The notes beneath the pieces were generated by a model. The model saw nothing but the letters and a program-made list of their open reading frames with translations, was not told where the DNA came from and did not search any database. Positions 47,001-57,725 of a stretch of DNA of 64,000 nucleotides are shown one piece after another; positions within the stretch are counted from its first letter, which is position 1; every line of letters begins with the position of its first letter. Made by a program: the position numbers and the translations under genes. The stretch comes from Eonycteris spelaea. Its lineage: Eukaryota; Chordata; Mammalia; Chiroptera; Pteropodidae. The DNA lies in the NCBI GenBank assembly GCA_003508835.1, contig PUFA01000003.1, forward strand, positions 14,795,501 to 14,859,500. Direction: 5' to 3'.

Positions 47001-47514
47001 AAAAATAACACTATATTTGTCCATATCCAATTTTCTAGTCACGCTCTTGCAATTCTCAGAGTGATTGACATTGGTTTTGTAATCACATGAGTTTGCAACT
47101 GCTGTGGCAAATATTTGTATAACAGAAGACAACAAATCATACCAAAGTTTCTGTTCCCACAGTATTAATGCCCAATGTGCTAATGAACAAATAGAATTTG
47201 GCTAGAGATTGATAACCTCAGTGCCCAGTATAAATGAAAATATATATGCTTGATGTATAAATAGACCTTTGATGAAGATTATGAATATTTTTTCATGTTC
47301 ATTTTGAATATTATTTATATACCTGTGCACTTTGACAAATTTATTCTTATCATAGTAAACTAGATCAAGCTGCCAGCCCTAACTGATTAGTCATTTGGGT
47401 GGCACATTAAAGTTAGTCTAAATTAACTCTCAGCATATATGTAGAGCCAGTAATGGGAATTAGCATGGACTATTAAATATAAATACTAAATATAAAGACA
47501 AATTTGAGAATATG
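47001..47514. other. Unannotated, AT-rich
   Basis: Nothing recognised over about 500 bases. Confidence 0.5.
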
Positions 47515-47640
47515 TTTAAGTTCATACAAACTTCCCATTTTACAGATGCAAAAATAAGTGTCAGAAGTGGTCTCAAAATCACACATAAAATTAGCAACAA
47601 TCGATAAAGAAAAGACTGATATCCTAGTCAAACTCTCCCC
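47515..47640 (-). mobile_element. MIR, antisense
   Basis: 'aaacttcccattttacagat', 'gcaaaaataagtgtcagaag' and 'tggtctcaaaatcacacata' match the complement of the MIR core; the rest is eroded. Confidence 0.75.
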
Positions 47641-48545
47641 CACACTGCCTATTTAAAGAGAAAGGTTCAGGGATAGGTTTGAAAACAATGTCTTTCTTTT
47701 TCCTCAGTATTCAGGACATGTTGATTTTTATAGAGAAAAGGTATTTCATTAGGTGCCTATATTTTAAAATTGTTAAATATAGGGACACTGCTAGCAGAGA
47801 GGAGGGAAAGCTCTTAAATTCCAGCTTGAATAATTAATTACATTGGAAGGTGACTGCTGATTGGTTTTCAGTGGCTGATGCCCTTGGTCAATTGTCTGCC
47901 TCCTCCTGTAGATGGCACTATTGCATGATGCATATCTGCTCTTATCTCTTGACCTTGTTACGTTAATTGCCTGCTGTTGATAACTTTATCTAAAGCACAT
48001 CCAGAGAAATCAAAGGAATGGCTTATTGAGGAACATCAGGATAAGAGCTCTTTCCCAATGAGAACAGAAAGGATCACAGTTCAGAATGATAGCCATCATT
48101 ATTTTAAAAAGTGACTCTGTCATGAATATTGTGCTTGGATTTATTACCAACAGCCAGAAGAATATTTTTTACAAATTTAGTTAGTAAAAGAGATTGTCCC
48201 GCATCTCCTCAGTGATAGGTATGGCAAAGTTGAAGTGAAACCTGAGAAATTGGATAAAGGGTCCATTACTGAGGCGCTCAACAGGGAAAAATAGGGGAAA
48301 AAATATCAATCTGGACCTGGGATCTGGTCAGGCATTTGTTTTCTCTGCTCTTCATTTTCTTCAGGTACAGACCTCCAGGAGTGGTTTTAAATCTGACATT
48401 ATTGCAAGATCTCTGAGGCCTGTTGAAGTTTAAAGTTTGTGTAATTTGGAATATTAAGCCCAGACAAGATGAAAAGAGGTCTGTCTGCTTAGAATGGGCT
48501 TAGGAGATCCAGGCCTAAAGGATATAGCTGAATGGTCTTTTAGGT
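47641..48545. other. Unannotated stretch
   Basis: No gene or nameable repeat. Confidence 0.5.
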
Positions 48546-48549
48546 TTCC

Positions 48550-49300
48550 CATTATTTTGTTATGGAGCATTTACTATGTGCTGCACACTTTGTTAGGCAT
48601 AGGGTTGAGAAAAGTTATTAAATAGCTATCACTGCTAAGGTATTCCAAAACCGATTAGCTTTAAATAAGAATTATTTATTACAGCTCATGTATCTTTATG
48701 TCAGGAGGAATTTGATTGACCTTGGTTGGGCTCAGCTGAGCAGCAGACTTCTTCAAGCCATGGACTTGTCTGGGCTCACCTCCTCGTGAAACTCCTAGCT
48801 CAGGCCCTGTCCATGTATATTCATTCTTGGGCCCAAGTCGAAGGTGCAACAACTGCTTGGAACTCTTCTTATGATGTGAGATACCCAAAGGGCAAGCAGA
48901 AACACACAGGACACAGGACTTCTTAATGCCCAGGCTTGCAGCATACACATGTTACCTTCATTTCCTTTTACTGGCTACACAATTACTTTGGCTAATCCCA
49001 GAGTCAAGAAGCTTAGCTTTAACTTTATAGGAAGAACTACAAAGTCACATGACTAAGTTGGGAAGACAGAGTGGAAGAGTTGGTGGCGTAATATAATGCC
49101 CCCTACCACAGATGGGTTGAAGATACAAAGATGGTTAGTAGACAATAGCTATCTTCATGGAAACATTAATATAGTAAGGAAAATAGAGAAGCATACAAGT
49201 AATTATTTAAGTTGTCAGGTGCCTGAGAAGTATATATGAGATACCTGGGCCTGATATCTAGTGTAGGAAAAGTATTTTTCTTATGTGTTTGACAAGTGGG
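48550..49300 (-). mobile_element. LINE-2 3' part, antisense, split by an LTR
   Basis: 48550-48632 has 'gagcatttactatgtgctgc' and 'acactttgttaggcataggg', the complement of an L2 3' end. The L2 text resumes at about 49118 with 'gatacaaagatggttagtag', 'cttcatggaaacattaatat' and 'gcatacaagtaattatttaa'. The 475 bases in between are a foreign LTR-like insert (48633-49108). Confidence 0.75.
48633..49108 (-). mobile_element. MLT1-like LTR, antisense
   Basis: The segment starts with 'tgctaaggtattccaaaacc', goes on with 'aagaattatttattacagct', 'tggttgggctcagctgagca' and 'aggaagaactacaaagtcac', and ends in 'cctaccaca'. Read in reverse this has the TG...CA ends and start word tgtggtag of MaLR/MLT1 LTRs. 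No matching target duplication remains. The two open frames at 48679-48948 and 48726-48926 are shadows of this LTR. Confidence 0.65.
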
Positions 49301-49374
49301 TGAATAAATGACTGCGATCCAGAGGTTCAAGTTTCCTTTGGAAAAAGTAATGGTCGTATATTTGGTACAGATTC

Positions 49375-49536
49375 CCTTCTTTCCTGTTTTTCCTTTTTAC
49401 CTCGTTCCCCCTCTTTCCCTCTTCCTCCTTTTCTCCTCCTCCCTCCTCTTCCTTCTTCTTCTTCTTTTTTTTTTTTTTTTGTCTCTTGCCCTCCTTTTCC
49501 TTCCCCCTCTCTTTCTTTTTTTCCCCTCTTTTGTTA
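49375..49536. repeat. Polypyrimidine tract
   Basis: About 160 bases almost wholly C and T on the plus strand, with CTT triplets and a T18-type run near 49466-49482. It explains the 112-codon low-complexity frame (49308-49646) and its Arg/Lys-rich shadow. Mirror-like purine/pyrimidine tracts can form triplex DNA. Confidence 0.95.
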
Positions 49537-49559
49537 TAAATTTTAGAAATCTAAGTATG

Positions 49560-50585
49560 GGAAATAAGGAGGCTTGGGATCCTAATTGGTTGCTCCAAAT
49601 TCCCCTTTCTCCATATAGCCAGTATACATACAAGCTACTTACGTGAGCAAATAGTTGAAAAGCACCTTTAAGCCAAGATATCTGTACTTAAAATTTATGT
49701 ATAATGTATTACAGAAGTATTTTCCTGCCTAATTACACTCTGGAAAATATTGTATTCTGCAGAAACTTGACATCTTATTGTGGGGCAGTAATTCTTGATG
49801 TCTTTCTGTGTTATCTTTTTCCCAGAAGACACCGAGATAATTAGAATGAGGATCCCATCATGTGCTAGGTAGTAGCACACATGTGGTCTCATGGTTCCCT
49901 TCAGAGGGTTGAGCTGCTTTGAAATTTATAGCAGGAAGATATCACAAATTCCTTTACTAGCCCACCCAAAGGCAGAGCTGACCATCTAGCGGGGAAGAGG
50001 ATGTGGTTAATTATGTGAAGTAATAAAGAACATTTTTCTGTTCAAAATATTATTTGCCACTTGCCTGTCACCAATGTCTAATAAATTCTTCTGTACAATA
50101 GAGGCAGCCAAACCATGTCCGATGGGCTGTATAACTCAATGCTTGTTTTGCACATATAGTTTTAATGGCACAAACATACCTATTATTAACTTACCATCTA
50201 TAGCTATTCATGTGCTACAACAGCAGAGTAGAACACTTGTGACAGAAACTATATAGCCTGCAAAGCCAAAAATATCTACTATCTGCCATTTACAAAGTTT
50301 GCTCACCTTGGAGTTAAGAGACACATTCCCTTGGGTTTATTATCCAATTGAAGCATAATTATTTGTGAAAAGTTCTGATTATCTCTGGGTGGAGGAAACT
50401 AGGGATACAAACACTCTTAGGAGGGATGAGACACAAAAGGCTTCCTAGTTTTGATTTGATGTTTCCCCTATTGTATACTCAGATGTGATGTTCCTCCATT
50501 TTCTTTTTGTTCCCCATTATTTTTCAATATCACCCATTATCCAACTGACTCAACAGGTCAAGGGCCCTCAGAATAAATTGTTTTC
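49560..50585. other. Unannotated stretch
   Basis: No gene or nameable repeat. Confidence 0.5.
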
Positions 50586-50589
50586 ACAT

Positions 50590-50800
50590 GTAGTTGGTAA
50601 GGCATAATAAACAGAGCTGAGCTTCTTTTGAATTTCAGCAATGTCACTTGATGGTGATGAAAACTTGTGCAAATTACTTAATTTCTCTAAGGCCTGTTTT
50701 CATATCTTGTTATTGTTGTCAATTTCATACTGTAGAAATTGTTCTGAGTATTAAATATTATAACAAAAGTGAAGAAATAACTTCATGAAGAGTGGAGAAA
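50590..50800 (+). mobile_element. MIR SINE
   Basis: 'agctgagcttcttttgaatt', 'tgtgcaaattacttaatttc', 'tctaaggcctgttttcatat' and 'cttgttattgttgtcaattt' follow the plus-strand MIR order; the tail 'ttctgagtattaaatattat' also fits. Confidence 0.8.
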
Positions 50801-51190
50801 TATATAACAACTGACAAAAAAGAATATTCAGACATATAGACATGTAAATTAATTAACTGTAAAGCTTAGGCATGAAAAAATACAATCACTAAAATTAAGA
50901 CATCCTCTTGATTGAATATTATACTATTATTAAAAAATGAGTTAGATGCAGATGTAAAATAATATAAATAAAAAAATAATACTGAGTTAAAATATTGAAT
51001 GATACCTATGCTGATTTTTTGTTTAAAGTTTGACAAGTAAAACGTTATATATTTTTATTGATTTATGCATATACAATACACATTTTCTTACTGAAAAGTA
51101 AATATCTGAATCAAAGGCAAAAAGCTTTTATTTCTTAATGTTTTCCTCAAGCATCTTATTTTGTTAAGTTGATTACTGTTAGAGGAATGG
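50801..51190. other. Very AT-rich stretch
   Basis: Strongly AT-rich, with words such as 'aataatataaataaaaaaat' near 50957. No repeat family is nameable. Confidence 0.6.
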
Positions 51191-51194
51191 ATTA

Positions 51195-51420
51195 TCTATG
51201 AATTGGAAAGGCCACTGAACTAAGTATAAAGAGACCTGAAGATTTGTCTCAGTTCAGTCAGTATCAGTGGAATTTCTGATAATGGATGATAGCAGTTAGT
51301 GCTTTACTATTTATAAAGAATCCCACAGATTATTTTATTTAATCCCTACAACAGCCAGATGAGATGGATATAATTTGCTATTTTATAACAAAGCTGAGGC
51401 TCACCTATACTTTGTACTCA
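51195..51420. mobile_element. Two MIR pieces in opposite orientation
   Basis: 51195-51270 looks like a plus-strand MIR head ('ggccactgaactaagtataa', 'agagacctgaagatttgtct'). 51295-51420 is antisense MIR ('gttagtgctttactatttat', 'ttatttaatccctacaacag', 'ataacaaagctgaggctcac'). The two could be separate insertions. Confidence 0.72.
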
Positions 51421-51423
51421 GGG

Positions 51424-51544
51424 TCTAAGGTTGCCAGATTTAGCAAATATAATACAGGAACCCTAGTTAAATATGAATAGCAGATAAATAACACATTTTG
51501 AAAAGATTAATGTGTACCATGCAGTGTTTAATCTGGCAACCTAA
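51424..51544. mobile_element. Palindromic MITE fossil
   Basis: The ends 'ctaaggttgccagatttagc' and 'gtttaatctggcaacctaa' are inverted copies. The body is about 120 bp and has no coding capacity. The flanking word ctaa occurs on both sides, which may be part of the palindrome or a short target duplication. The phrase 'ggttgccagatttagcaaat' is a common one in placental genomes; the family is not named here. Confidence 0.8.
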
Positions 51545-51639
51545 AAGTATTATATAACTACAAACAACAAAAGTACTCCTGATTTCAGATCCAAAGCTCT
51601 CACTTTATCAGAACCCATTATCACTTTATCAGTTACCCA

Positions 51640-52389
51640 TTCAATACTTACTCTTTAATACAACAAATATTTATTGAGTACATAGTTTCAGGTAGGGGAG
51701 TGGCATGATGTTAGTTAGCCTCAGGAAATTCACTCAGGTGACTGAATGAAGAATAGGTTGGAAGAGAACAAGACAAAAGCTGGGGACCAACGAGGAGGCT
51801 AATGTTAGGTGGATGCTGGTGTAGGTGACCAAGAAAGGGAGCCCAAGAATCAGCAAAGGTTTTGCTGGGGGCGGGGGGGGGGGGCGGGGATTGGGCCATG
51901 ATAAGCATGGATTTTAGATATGTTGCACTCATAGCATATGGAATACTGAGGTAGTGAAATTCAATAGATGGTGTAAGTCATGGATCTAAAGATTAAGATA
52001 AACACTTCAATTAGAGTGCTCGATTCAGGAGTAATTGGCAGTTGGAAGATACCATATTCCTGCTATGTCCCAGACCCTGTACATTAGGATAAATTACCTT
52101 GTCGTAGCTCTCAAGGAACTAGTATATTGTTCAGCAAAGAAGCAAACAAATAGAACATCAGTTAAAACACAGAGTGACATGAACAACACTGAAAGAATAG
52201 TTAAGGTCCTCTGCGATCCAGAGGAAGAAGTGACCTCTGATTTGAGACTAAAGAGGGGAATGGGAATATGCTCATTACAAAGTGAATGGAGAGCAATGCA
52301 GGCAGAAGGTCCAGTGTTGGTAAAGACAGAGGTAAGAAAGGAAGCACAATACTTTGAGGAAGTTGTGGATGGAGCATGCGGGTGGGGAG
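51640..52389 (-). mobile_element. LINE-2, antisense (left part)
   Basis: Starts with 'aacaaatatttattgagtac', the complement of the L2 3' end, and continues with 'tccagaggaagaagtgacct', 'ctgatttgagactaaagagg' and 'gcaggcagaaggtccagtgt'. It is broken by an L1 tail at 52390. The overlapping 98-122 codon frames are shadows. A G-rich run lies at 51866-51889. Confidence 0.82.
51866..51889 (+). repeat. G-rich run with quadruplex potential
   Basis: G5-C-G12-C-G4 in a nearly uninterrupted block. Four runs of three or more G are available on one strand. Confidence 0.9.
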
Positions 52390-52552
52390 GTAGAAAAAGG
52401 TAAAGGGGGACCAAATATATGGTGAAGAGAGGAGATTTGACTTTGGGTGGTGAACATACAATGCAATATACAGATGATGTATTATTAAATTGTACACTTG
52501 AAACCTATATAATTTTATTAACCAATGTCACCCCAATAAATTTAATAAAAAA
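52390..52552 (+). mobile_element. LINE-1 3' end, bat-type
   Basis: 'accaaatatatggtgaagag', 'atttgactttgggtggtgaa', 'tatacagatgatgtattatt', 'gtacacttgaaacctatata' and 'ttaaccaatgtcaccccaat' end in 'aaatttaataaaaaaa'. This is a 5'-truncated L1 insertion into the L2. The tail is the main reason to suspect a bat. Confidence 0.92.
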
Positions 52553-53560
52553 ATGCATAAAATGGCATGAACCGAAGAAATAACCAGGGCGTTCATTGTG
52601 AAGAGTGTTGTTAGCCCTATAAAAGACTCTGAGCTTTTGCGAGGGTGGCTCAGGGCAATTATTGATTTATTGATTTTTATTAGGGAAGTGACTAGAGGGA
52701 TAAAAGTAGAAATGAGAGAGACTAGATAAGAGGCTGTTGTAATAACCTAGGCAAGAGATGACAATAACTTGAAGTAAACATTTTGAGAGTTACTTAGGGG
52801 ATACAATTATTAGAATGGGTGAACAAATTAATATGGGGAACCAAGAAGAAGCATAATTCAAATCTGAGAATCTGGTGGCTTGAGTAACTGGAGGATGATG
52901 GGGTCATAGGTGAGATAATAATGACAAATATTGGGAGAGGAGCAGATTTGGGAAGAGGAAAGAAGTATGTGGTTTTGAACACACTGAGGTTGAGGTATCC
53001 ATGAGAGTCACATGGAACCAACTGACTACCTAAGTCTGGGACTTAGTAGAGAGGCATAGGGTGAAGGAAAGACCTAAGAATTATTAATAGAATTTACATG
53101 TTTTTTAAGTTAGAAAAGTAGATGGGATCTGCATGAAGGGCATGTAAAGTAAGGAAAGAGGTCCTGAGGAAAATCTCTGAGAAACCCCAATATTGTAGGT
53201 ATAGGCAGAGAGCAATAACCTGTAGAAGTAGGGGAGTCATCTAAACAGGAAGAAAATAAGAAGTTTGTGGCTGTCACCTAGGTATTGATTAAGAGAAAGT
53301 GGACAGTTGAATCTATCCCAAGTTGGAATAATACTGGGTAGATGTGATAAAAGAAAAATGGGGCAAGAATTACAAAATTACAGTGAAATAGTTGAAGTGA
53401 TCAGAAAATGGGAGAGTAGAATGGAGAATCAAAGAGAGACAGAAAGGAAGAAATCAACAAAAAAATAAGGGTCAAAACCCCTAAATTCTCAATGAAGTCA
53501 AAATGGAGTCAAGAGAAGTAACTGTGTGAGTAATAGAGGGTAGAAGTTGTGGTCAGGATG
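52553..53560 (-). mobile_element. LINE-2, antisense (right part)
   Basis: Continues the L2 after the L1 insert: 'agataagaggctgttgtaat', 'aacctaggcaagagatgaca', 'gtggcttgagtaactggagg', 'agaggagcagatttgggaag' and 'tccatgagagtcacatggaa'. Together with 51640-52389 it forms one of the longest L2 copies here. No open frame of the RT is kept. Confidence 0.9.
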
Positions 53561-53564
53561 GAAT

Positions 53565-54000
53565 TTTTTTTTCCTATATTTGCACCTTATAAAATTATAT
53601 AAATGATGTATAAATACATTCTGATTGAATGTAATTCAAGGGATATAGAACTACAGAGGGGATATAAAATACTCAAGTGTCTCCTCAACCCCTTTTCCAA
53701 AGTAACCACTATCAGCAATTTGATGTTTATCCTTTTGGAAATTTTGCTATAAATATATACACACAGCTGCACATAATTTGTTTTACAAGAATGGATTCTA
53801 ATTTCCCGATTGACTTTGTTCAATGAAAAATATGTCTTAGCGAACTTCTATATCAATACACTTATGGCTACCTCATTTGTTTAAATAATTGCATGATATT
53901 CTGTATTATGCCATTACAATAATTTATTTAACCATTTTCCTATTATTGGGCAATTGAGTTTCTCGAGGGTTGAATTTTAAATCAAGTGTTTCAGAAATGG
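53565..54000 (-). mobile_element. Ancient LINE-1 3' UTR, antisense
   Basis: 'ccaaagtaaccactatcagc', 'aatttgatgtttatcctttt', 'attctgtattatgccattac' and 'aatttatttaaccattttcc' with 'tattattgggcaattgagtt' fit the antisense L1M text around the 3' UTR. It lies within or next to the L2 copy. Confidence 0.75.
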
Positions 54001-54650
54001 ACGATGACAAGTCTGGGGTGAAGGCATAGGAATAGACGGCAGAAGTAAAGTTGAGAGACTTTGGTGATAAAAATGCAGGGGGGAGTACTGGTTGGGAGAT
54101 GGCTTAAAACCATATGTACTGAGGACACTCAGGACAAGGCAGGACTTGAGATGGTGAGCTCTGAGTTAAAGGCTTCAGTGAATAAGAGTGAATGATCAGC
54201 AGCATGATAGTTAGCAGTGATGAGGAGGTAGAAATTAGGTAGAAAGAACCACAAGAAATTTTGTTTGTTTTTTCTTCCTGTTTTTCCAGCCTCAGCAGAG
54301 ATGTGCTGGAAGAAGTACTAGAGAGTTCATCTTAACCAAGGATGGTGGAGGAGAAAGAAAAAAATTGTTTGAGATGTATTTATTGCAGTCAGTGTCCTCC
54401 AAGCACTGCATGGTCTCTGTCAACGTCTGGGAGTGGCAGGGCGATTCATGAAGGAGTTGAGGATGGTGGGGTTCACGAAGAAAGAGAGGACAGAGGGACC
54501 TCTGAGGAAATACTTGTGGTTGGGGAGCATTGGAGATTTGTGTCTTGGAAAGAGGAAGCCTCAGAGCAGTGTGGAGTTGAGAGAAGAGGCAGGATTTGAG
54601 CAGAGATACACTACGGGTGTGATACTGTAGGTTTAGGTGATGTCTTGGTT
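54001..54650 (-). mobile_element. Possible 5' continuation of the antisense LINE-2
   Basis: Purine-rich, G-rich text with 'gaaggagttgaggatggtgg' and 'ggggagcattggagatttgt' agrees in style with antisense L2 body sequence. The 121-codon minus-strand frame (54292-54657) is Leu/Pro/Ser-rich and could be a shadow of L2 5' sequence. Low confidence. Confidence 0.4.
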
Positions 54651-55480
54651 TCTCCAATAACTAGTTCATTCAGGACCCAAAGAGGTGGTAGAGTAAGAGG
54701 ATTCAGGGCTCTCAGGAGTTACTTATGACCTAGAGTGGGGTAACTCCTGAGAAAATTCTGGTCACAGAAAGAGGCTAACAGTGGAAAGCAGTCCCTGGAA
54801 CTATTGCCATTACTAGAAACAGCCCTTCTCTCCAGTGGGTGGTGGTGATGTGGGGAGCACTGTCTACGTGCTAGGGTCATCTCTGCTAGTAATCCCTGTT
54901 GTCTAGGCTCAATTCTCTCATCATTATAAATGATTGCACTACATTTTCTCCAAAGCCAGGGTCTGCGATTCCAAGTACTATATCTCTATTGTGTTCCATT
55001 TTCTTTTCCTTCTAGGAAGATCGTGCTGTTAGCAAGCCTGACATCAGCAAGTAGTTCTCAGTGTTGGTGGTTCTGGATTTCCTAGGATTTTATATAACTT
55101 GTGACATTTATTTAAATGGATTTGTTCCTTTGCTGTTCCTATTCCATGTTGGCTAGACAGAGCTCTTTGGGGTCACTTATCTTTTTCTATGCCATTCCTT
55201 CATCACTCACAAAATCATTAATTTGCCTGTGCAGTGTTTCCTCCTGAGGGTTTCTTTTTCTGAGTCAGTGGAGCTGCAGGTAATGTACATTTCACAAATA
55301 TGACTGGGAAGGGGCTTGGGGCATGAGTTAGAAGGTCATTTTCCTTTCCTTAAAGGATGTACCATAATTTCTTTTATGTCAGTCTTGAAGAAGTATGTGC
55401 CCTGATTAAAGATAAGACCAGTAAAAACATACCTTTGCATATTAATTAAGACAGACAGAACTGTGTTCAGGTCAGTTCAA
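54651..55480. other. Unannotated stretch
   Basis: No gene or nameable repeat. Confidence 0.5.
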
Positions 55481-55484
55481 ATCA

Positions 55485-55631
55485 TAAGGAGTTACTGAAC
55501 ACCTACTGTGTGCTAGGGACTTTGCTGCGCTGTAAGGGAAAGGAAGAAAAAACATGGTTTTGCTATCAAAGTATTTGCACTTAATTGGGGAAACCAAAAA
55601 TGAACATGTAGATAGGAAAACAAGGGTAAAA
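55485..55631 (-). mobile_element. LINE-2 3' part, antisense (left of the L1 insert)
   Basis: 'actgaacacctactgtgtgc', 'tagggactttgctgcgctgt' and 'aaaccaaaaatgaacatgta' follow the complement of the L2 3' end. It is interrupted at 55632 by an L1 with target duplication and resumes at 56735. Confidence 0.85.
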
Positions 55632-56734
55632 ATATATACTATTTCTTCTTTATTATTATTTTATTTTTAATTTCAAGTATATAGTACATTGGTTAGACAT
55701 TTTTATAGTTTGTGAAACAATCCCCCTGATTGTTCTTTTTTCCCTCTGGTTCTACACACAGCCATTACATTACTGCTGATTGCATTCTCTATGCCGTGTT
55801 CCCCATCCTTGTGACCATCTATCAAATAGTAATACGTACTTCTTTAACCCTTCACCCCTTTCTCCCAGCACCCCAAACCTCCTCCCCTCCAGCCATTACC
55901 AGCTCGTCCTCTATATTAGTGAGTCTGTTTTTGATTAGTTTGTTATTTCTGTTCCTTAGTTTCCACATCTAAGTGAAATCATATGGTATTTATCTTTCTC
56001 TGACTTATTTCACTCAGCATAATAACCTCCAGTCCATTCATGTCGTTGTGAATGGTAGGATATCATTTTTTATGGCTGAGTAATATTACACTATATATGA
56101 ACCATAACTTCTTTATCCAGTCATCCGTTGATGGGCATTTAGGTTGCTTCCATATCTTGATTATTGTAAATAGTGCTTATGTGAACATAGGAGCACATAG
56201 ATCTTTATGAATTATTGTTTTGGTTTTCTTTGGATCAGTACCCAGAAGCACAATTGCTGGGTCAAAAGGTAGTTCCATTTTTAATTTTTTGCAGACCCTC
56301 CATACTGTTTTCCATAGTGGCTGTGCCAATTTGCAATGCCACCAACAGTGTATGAGGGTTCCCTTTTCTTTACATCTTTGCAAACACTCGTCTTTGATTT
56401 GTTGATGGTAGCCATTCTGACAAGTGTGAGGACAGATCTCATTGTGGTTTTAATTTGCATTTCTCTGATGATTAGTGACCTTGAGCATTTGTTCGGATGT
56501 CTGTTGGCCATCTTTATTTCCTCTTTGGAGAAATATCCATTCAGGTCTTCTGCCCAGTTTTTAATTGGATTATTTTTTTGGTTGTTGTTGTTGTTCAGTT
56601 GTATGTGTTCTTTATATATTTTAGATATTAACCCCTTATCAGGAGTATCATAAGTGAATATCTTCTCCATTTAGTAGAATTTATTTATGTTTTATTGATG
56701 GTTTCTTTTGCTATACACATATATACTATTTCTT
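55632..56734 (-). mobile_element. 5'-truncated LINE-1 with 16-bp target duplication, antisense
   Basis: A direct 16-bp repeat, atatatactatttctt, flanks the insert at 55632-55647 and 56719-56734. The insert (55648-56718) starts with a T-rich tail (poly(A) on the sense strand), then the L1 3' UTR ('acattactgctgattgcatt', 'tcaaatagtaatacgtactt'), then the C-terminal part of ORF2, which appears as a 129-codon minus-strand frame at 56281-56670 (for example '[20 protein letters not shown]'). Target-primed insertion with 5' truncation explains all of this. It is the cleanest retroposition event in the window. Confidence 0.95.
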
Positions 56735-57340
56735 GATAATGAAAGAAAGGTGTTACAAAGTGGAACTTGATTAATGAACAAATAAATTATGCAGGCACAA
56801 ATTGTCATAGACTGAAAGAAAAATGAGATGTCTTAGGCTATAATAAACAGGGATGAGGAAATAGGCTTGTTCGGTCTGAGATCTTAGCATCTTAAGTATA
56901 TGTCTTAAAGTGTGTGTAGAATATGAATACATGGGCAAAATGAAAAAGGCAACATGTAAGGTGACTGAGAATGATCAGAACAAATGATGGTTGAGAAATG
57001 CATGGCATGTCTGTAGTAATGGACAAGGGAATGGAAACTTTAGCAGTCAGAGCCAAATTAAGGAGGTAATAGAAGCTAAGCTTGACAAGTCTAGACTTCT
57101 CCCTGGACAAAAGTTTTGCTCAGGAACGTAGTTAGAACTCCAGTATATGGAGATATTTTGAGTGGCAATAATGAAAGAGGAAAACATAAAACAATGAGAC
57201 CAGGAAAATGATAGAGACCAGGAAAATGATAATGCAACGAAGCCCATGTGAGTGGGTCTGAACAGATGGAGCAGAGTAGGAATAGGTGAGACAAACCCTG
57301 GGAAGAAGAACTGACTGACGCACAAGTGCCGGGATCTTCC
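56735..57340 (-). mobile_element. LINE-2, antisense (right of the L1 insert)
   Basis: Purine-rich text such as 'acaaagtggaacttgattaa', 'taggctataataaacaggga' and 'gcatggcatgtctgtagtaa' continues the L2 body in reverse up to about 57120; beyond that the match is weak. An exact 18-bp tandem duplication (gagaccaggaaaatgata) lies at 57196-57231. The 72-103 codon minus-strand frames here are shadows. Confidence 0.65.
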
Positions 57341-57344
57341 TGTT

Positions 57345-57725
57345 CTCCTCGCACATTTTTCTCAGGGTCATTGCACCAGTGATCCCTCTGCCTGTCATGC
57401 GCTTCTCCCAGAGTGACAAAGTTGGTTCTTTGTTGTGTTTCAATGTTCTCAGAAAGCTTTCTCTCTATAAATGCTCCAGGAACTTTCTATCACATTACAT
57501 TACCTTATTCTCATTGTAATACTTTTTACTATACCCATGTATCTTATTCATCATTCATTCACTCATTTCTTTGCTTGCTTATAATCTGACTCACCTGATA
57601 AAATGTAAGTTCTGCATGCAGAGGCCTTGGCTACCGTGGTTCATGACTATAATCTGCAGCGTGCATAATAATGACTGACACATAGTAGATGCTCAATAAA
57701 TGCTTGTCGATAAAAGAATGACAGT
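57345..57725 (+). mobile_element. LINE-2 3' end
   Basis: 'tgatccctctgcctgtcatg', 'cgcttctcccagagtgacaa', 'ataaaatgtaagttctgcat', 'gactgacacatagtagatgc' and 'tcaataaatgcttgtcgata' are plain L2 3' end phrases on the plus strand. Confidence 0.92.

Noticed and set aside
49308..49646. 112-codon open frame rich in Phe, Leu and Ser
   Set aside because: It is produced by the polypyrimidine tract; the opposite-strand frame is its Arg/Lys-rich shadow.
52035..52497. Overlapping 98-122 codon frames on both strands
   Set aside because: They lie in an antisense L2 and have the codon pattern of shadows, not of a gene.
54292..54657. 121-codon minus-strand frame, Leu/Pro/Ser-rich
   Set aside because: Probably L2-derived low-complexity sequence; no start context, domain or conservation can be shown.
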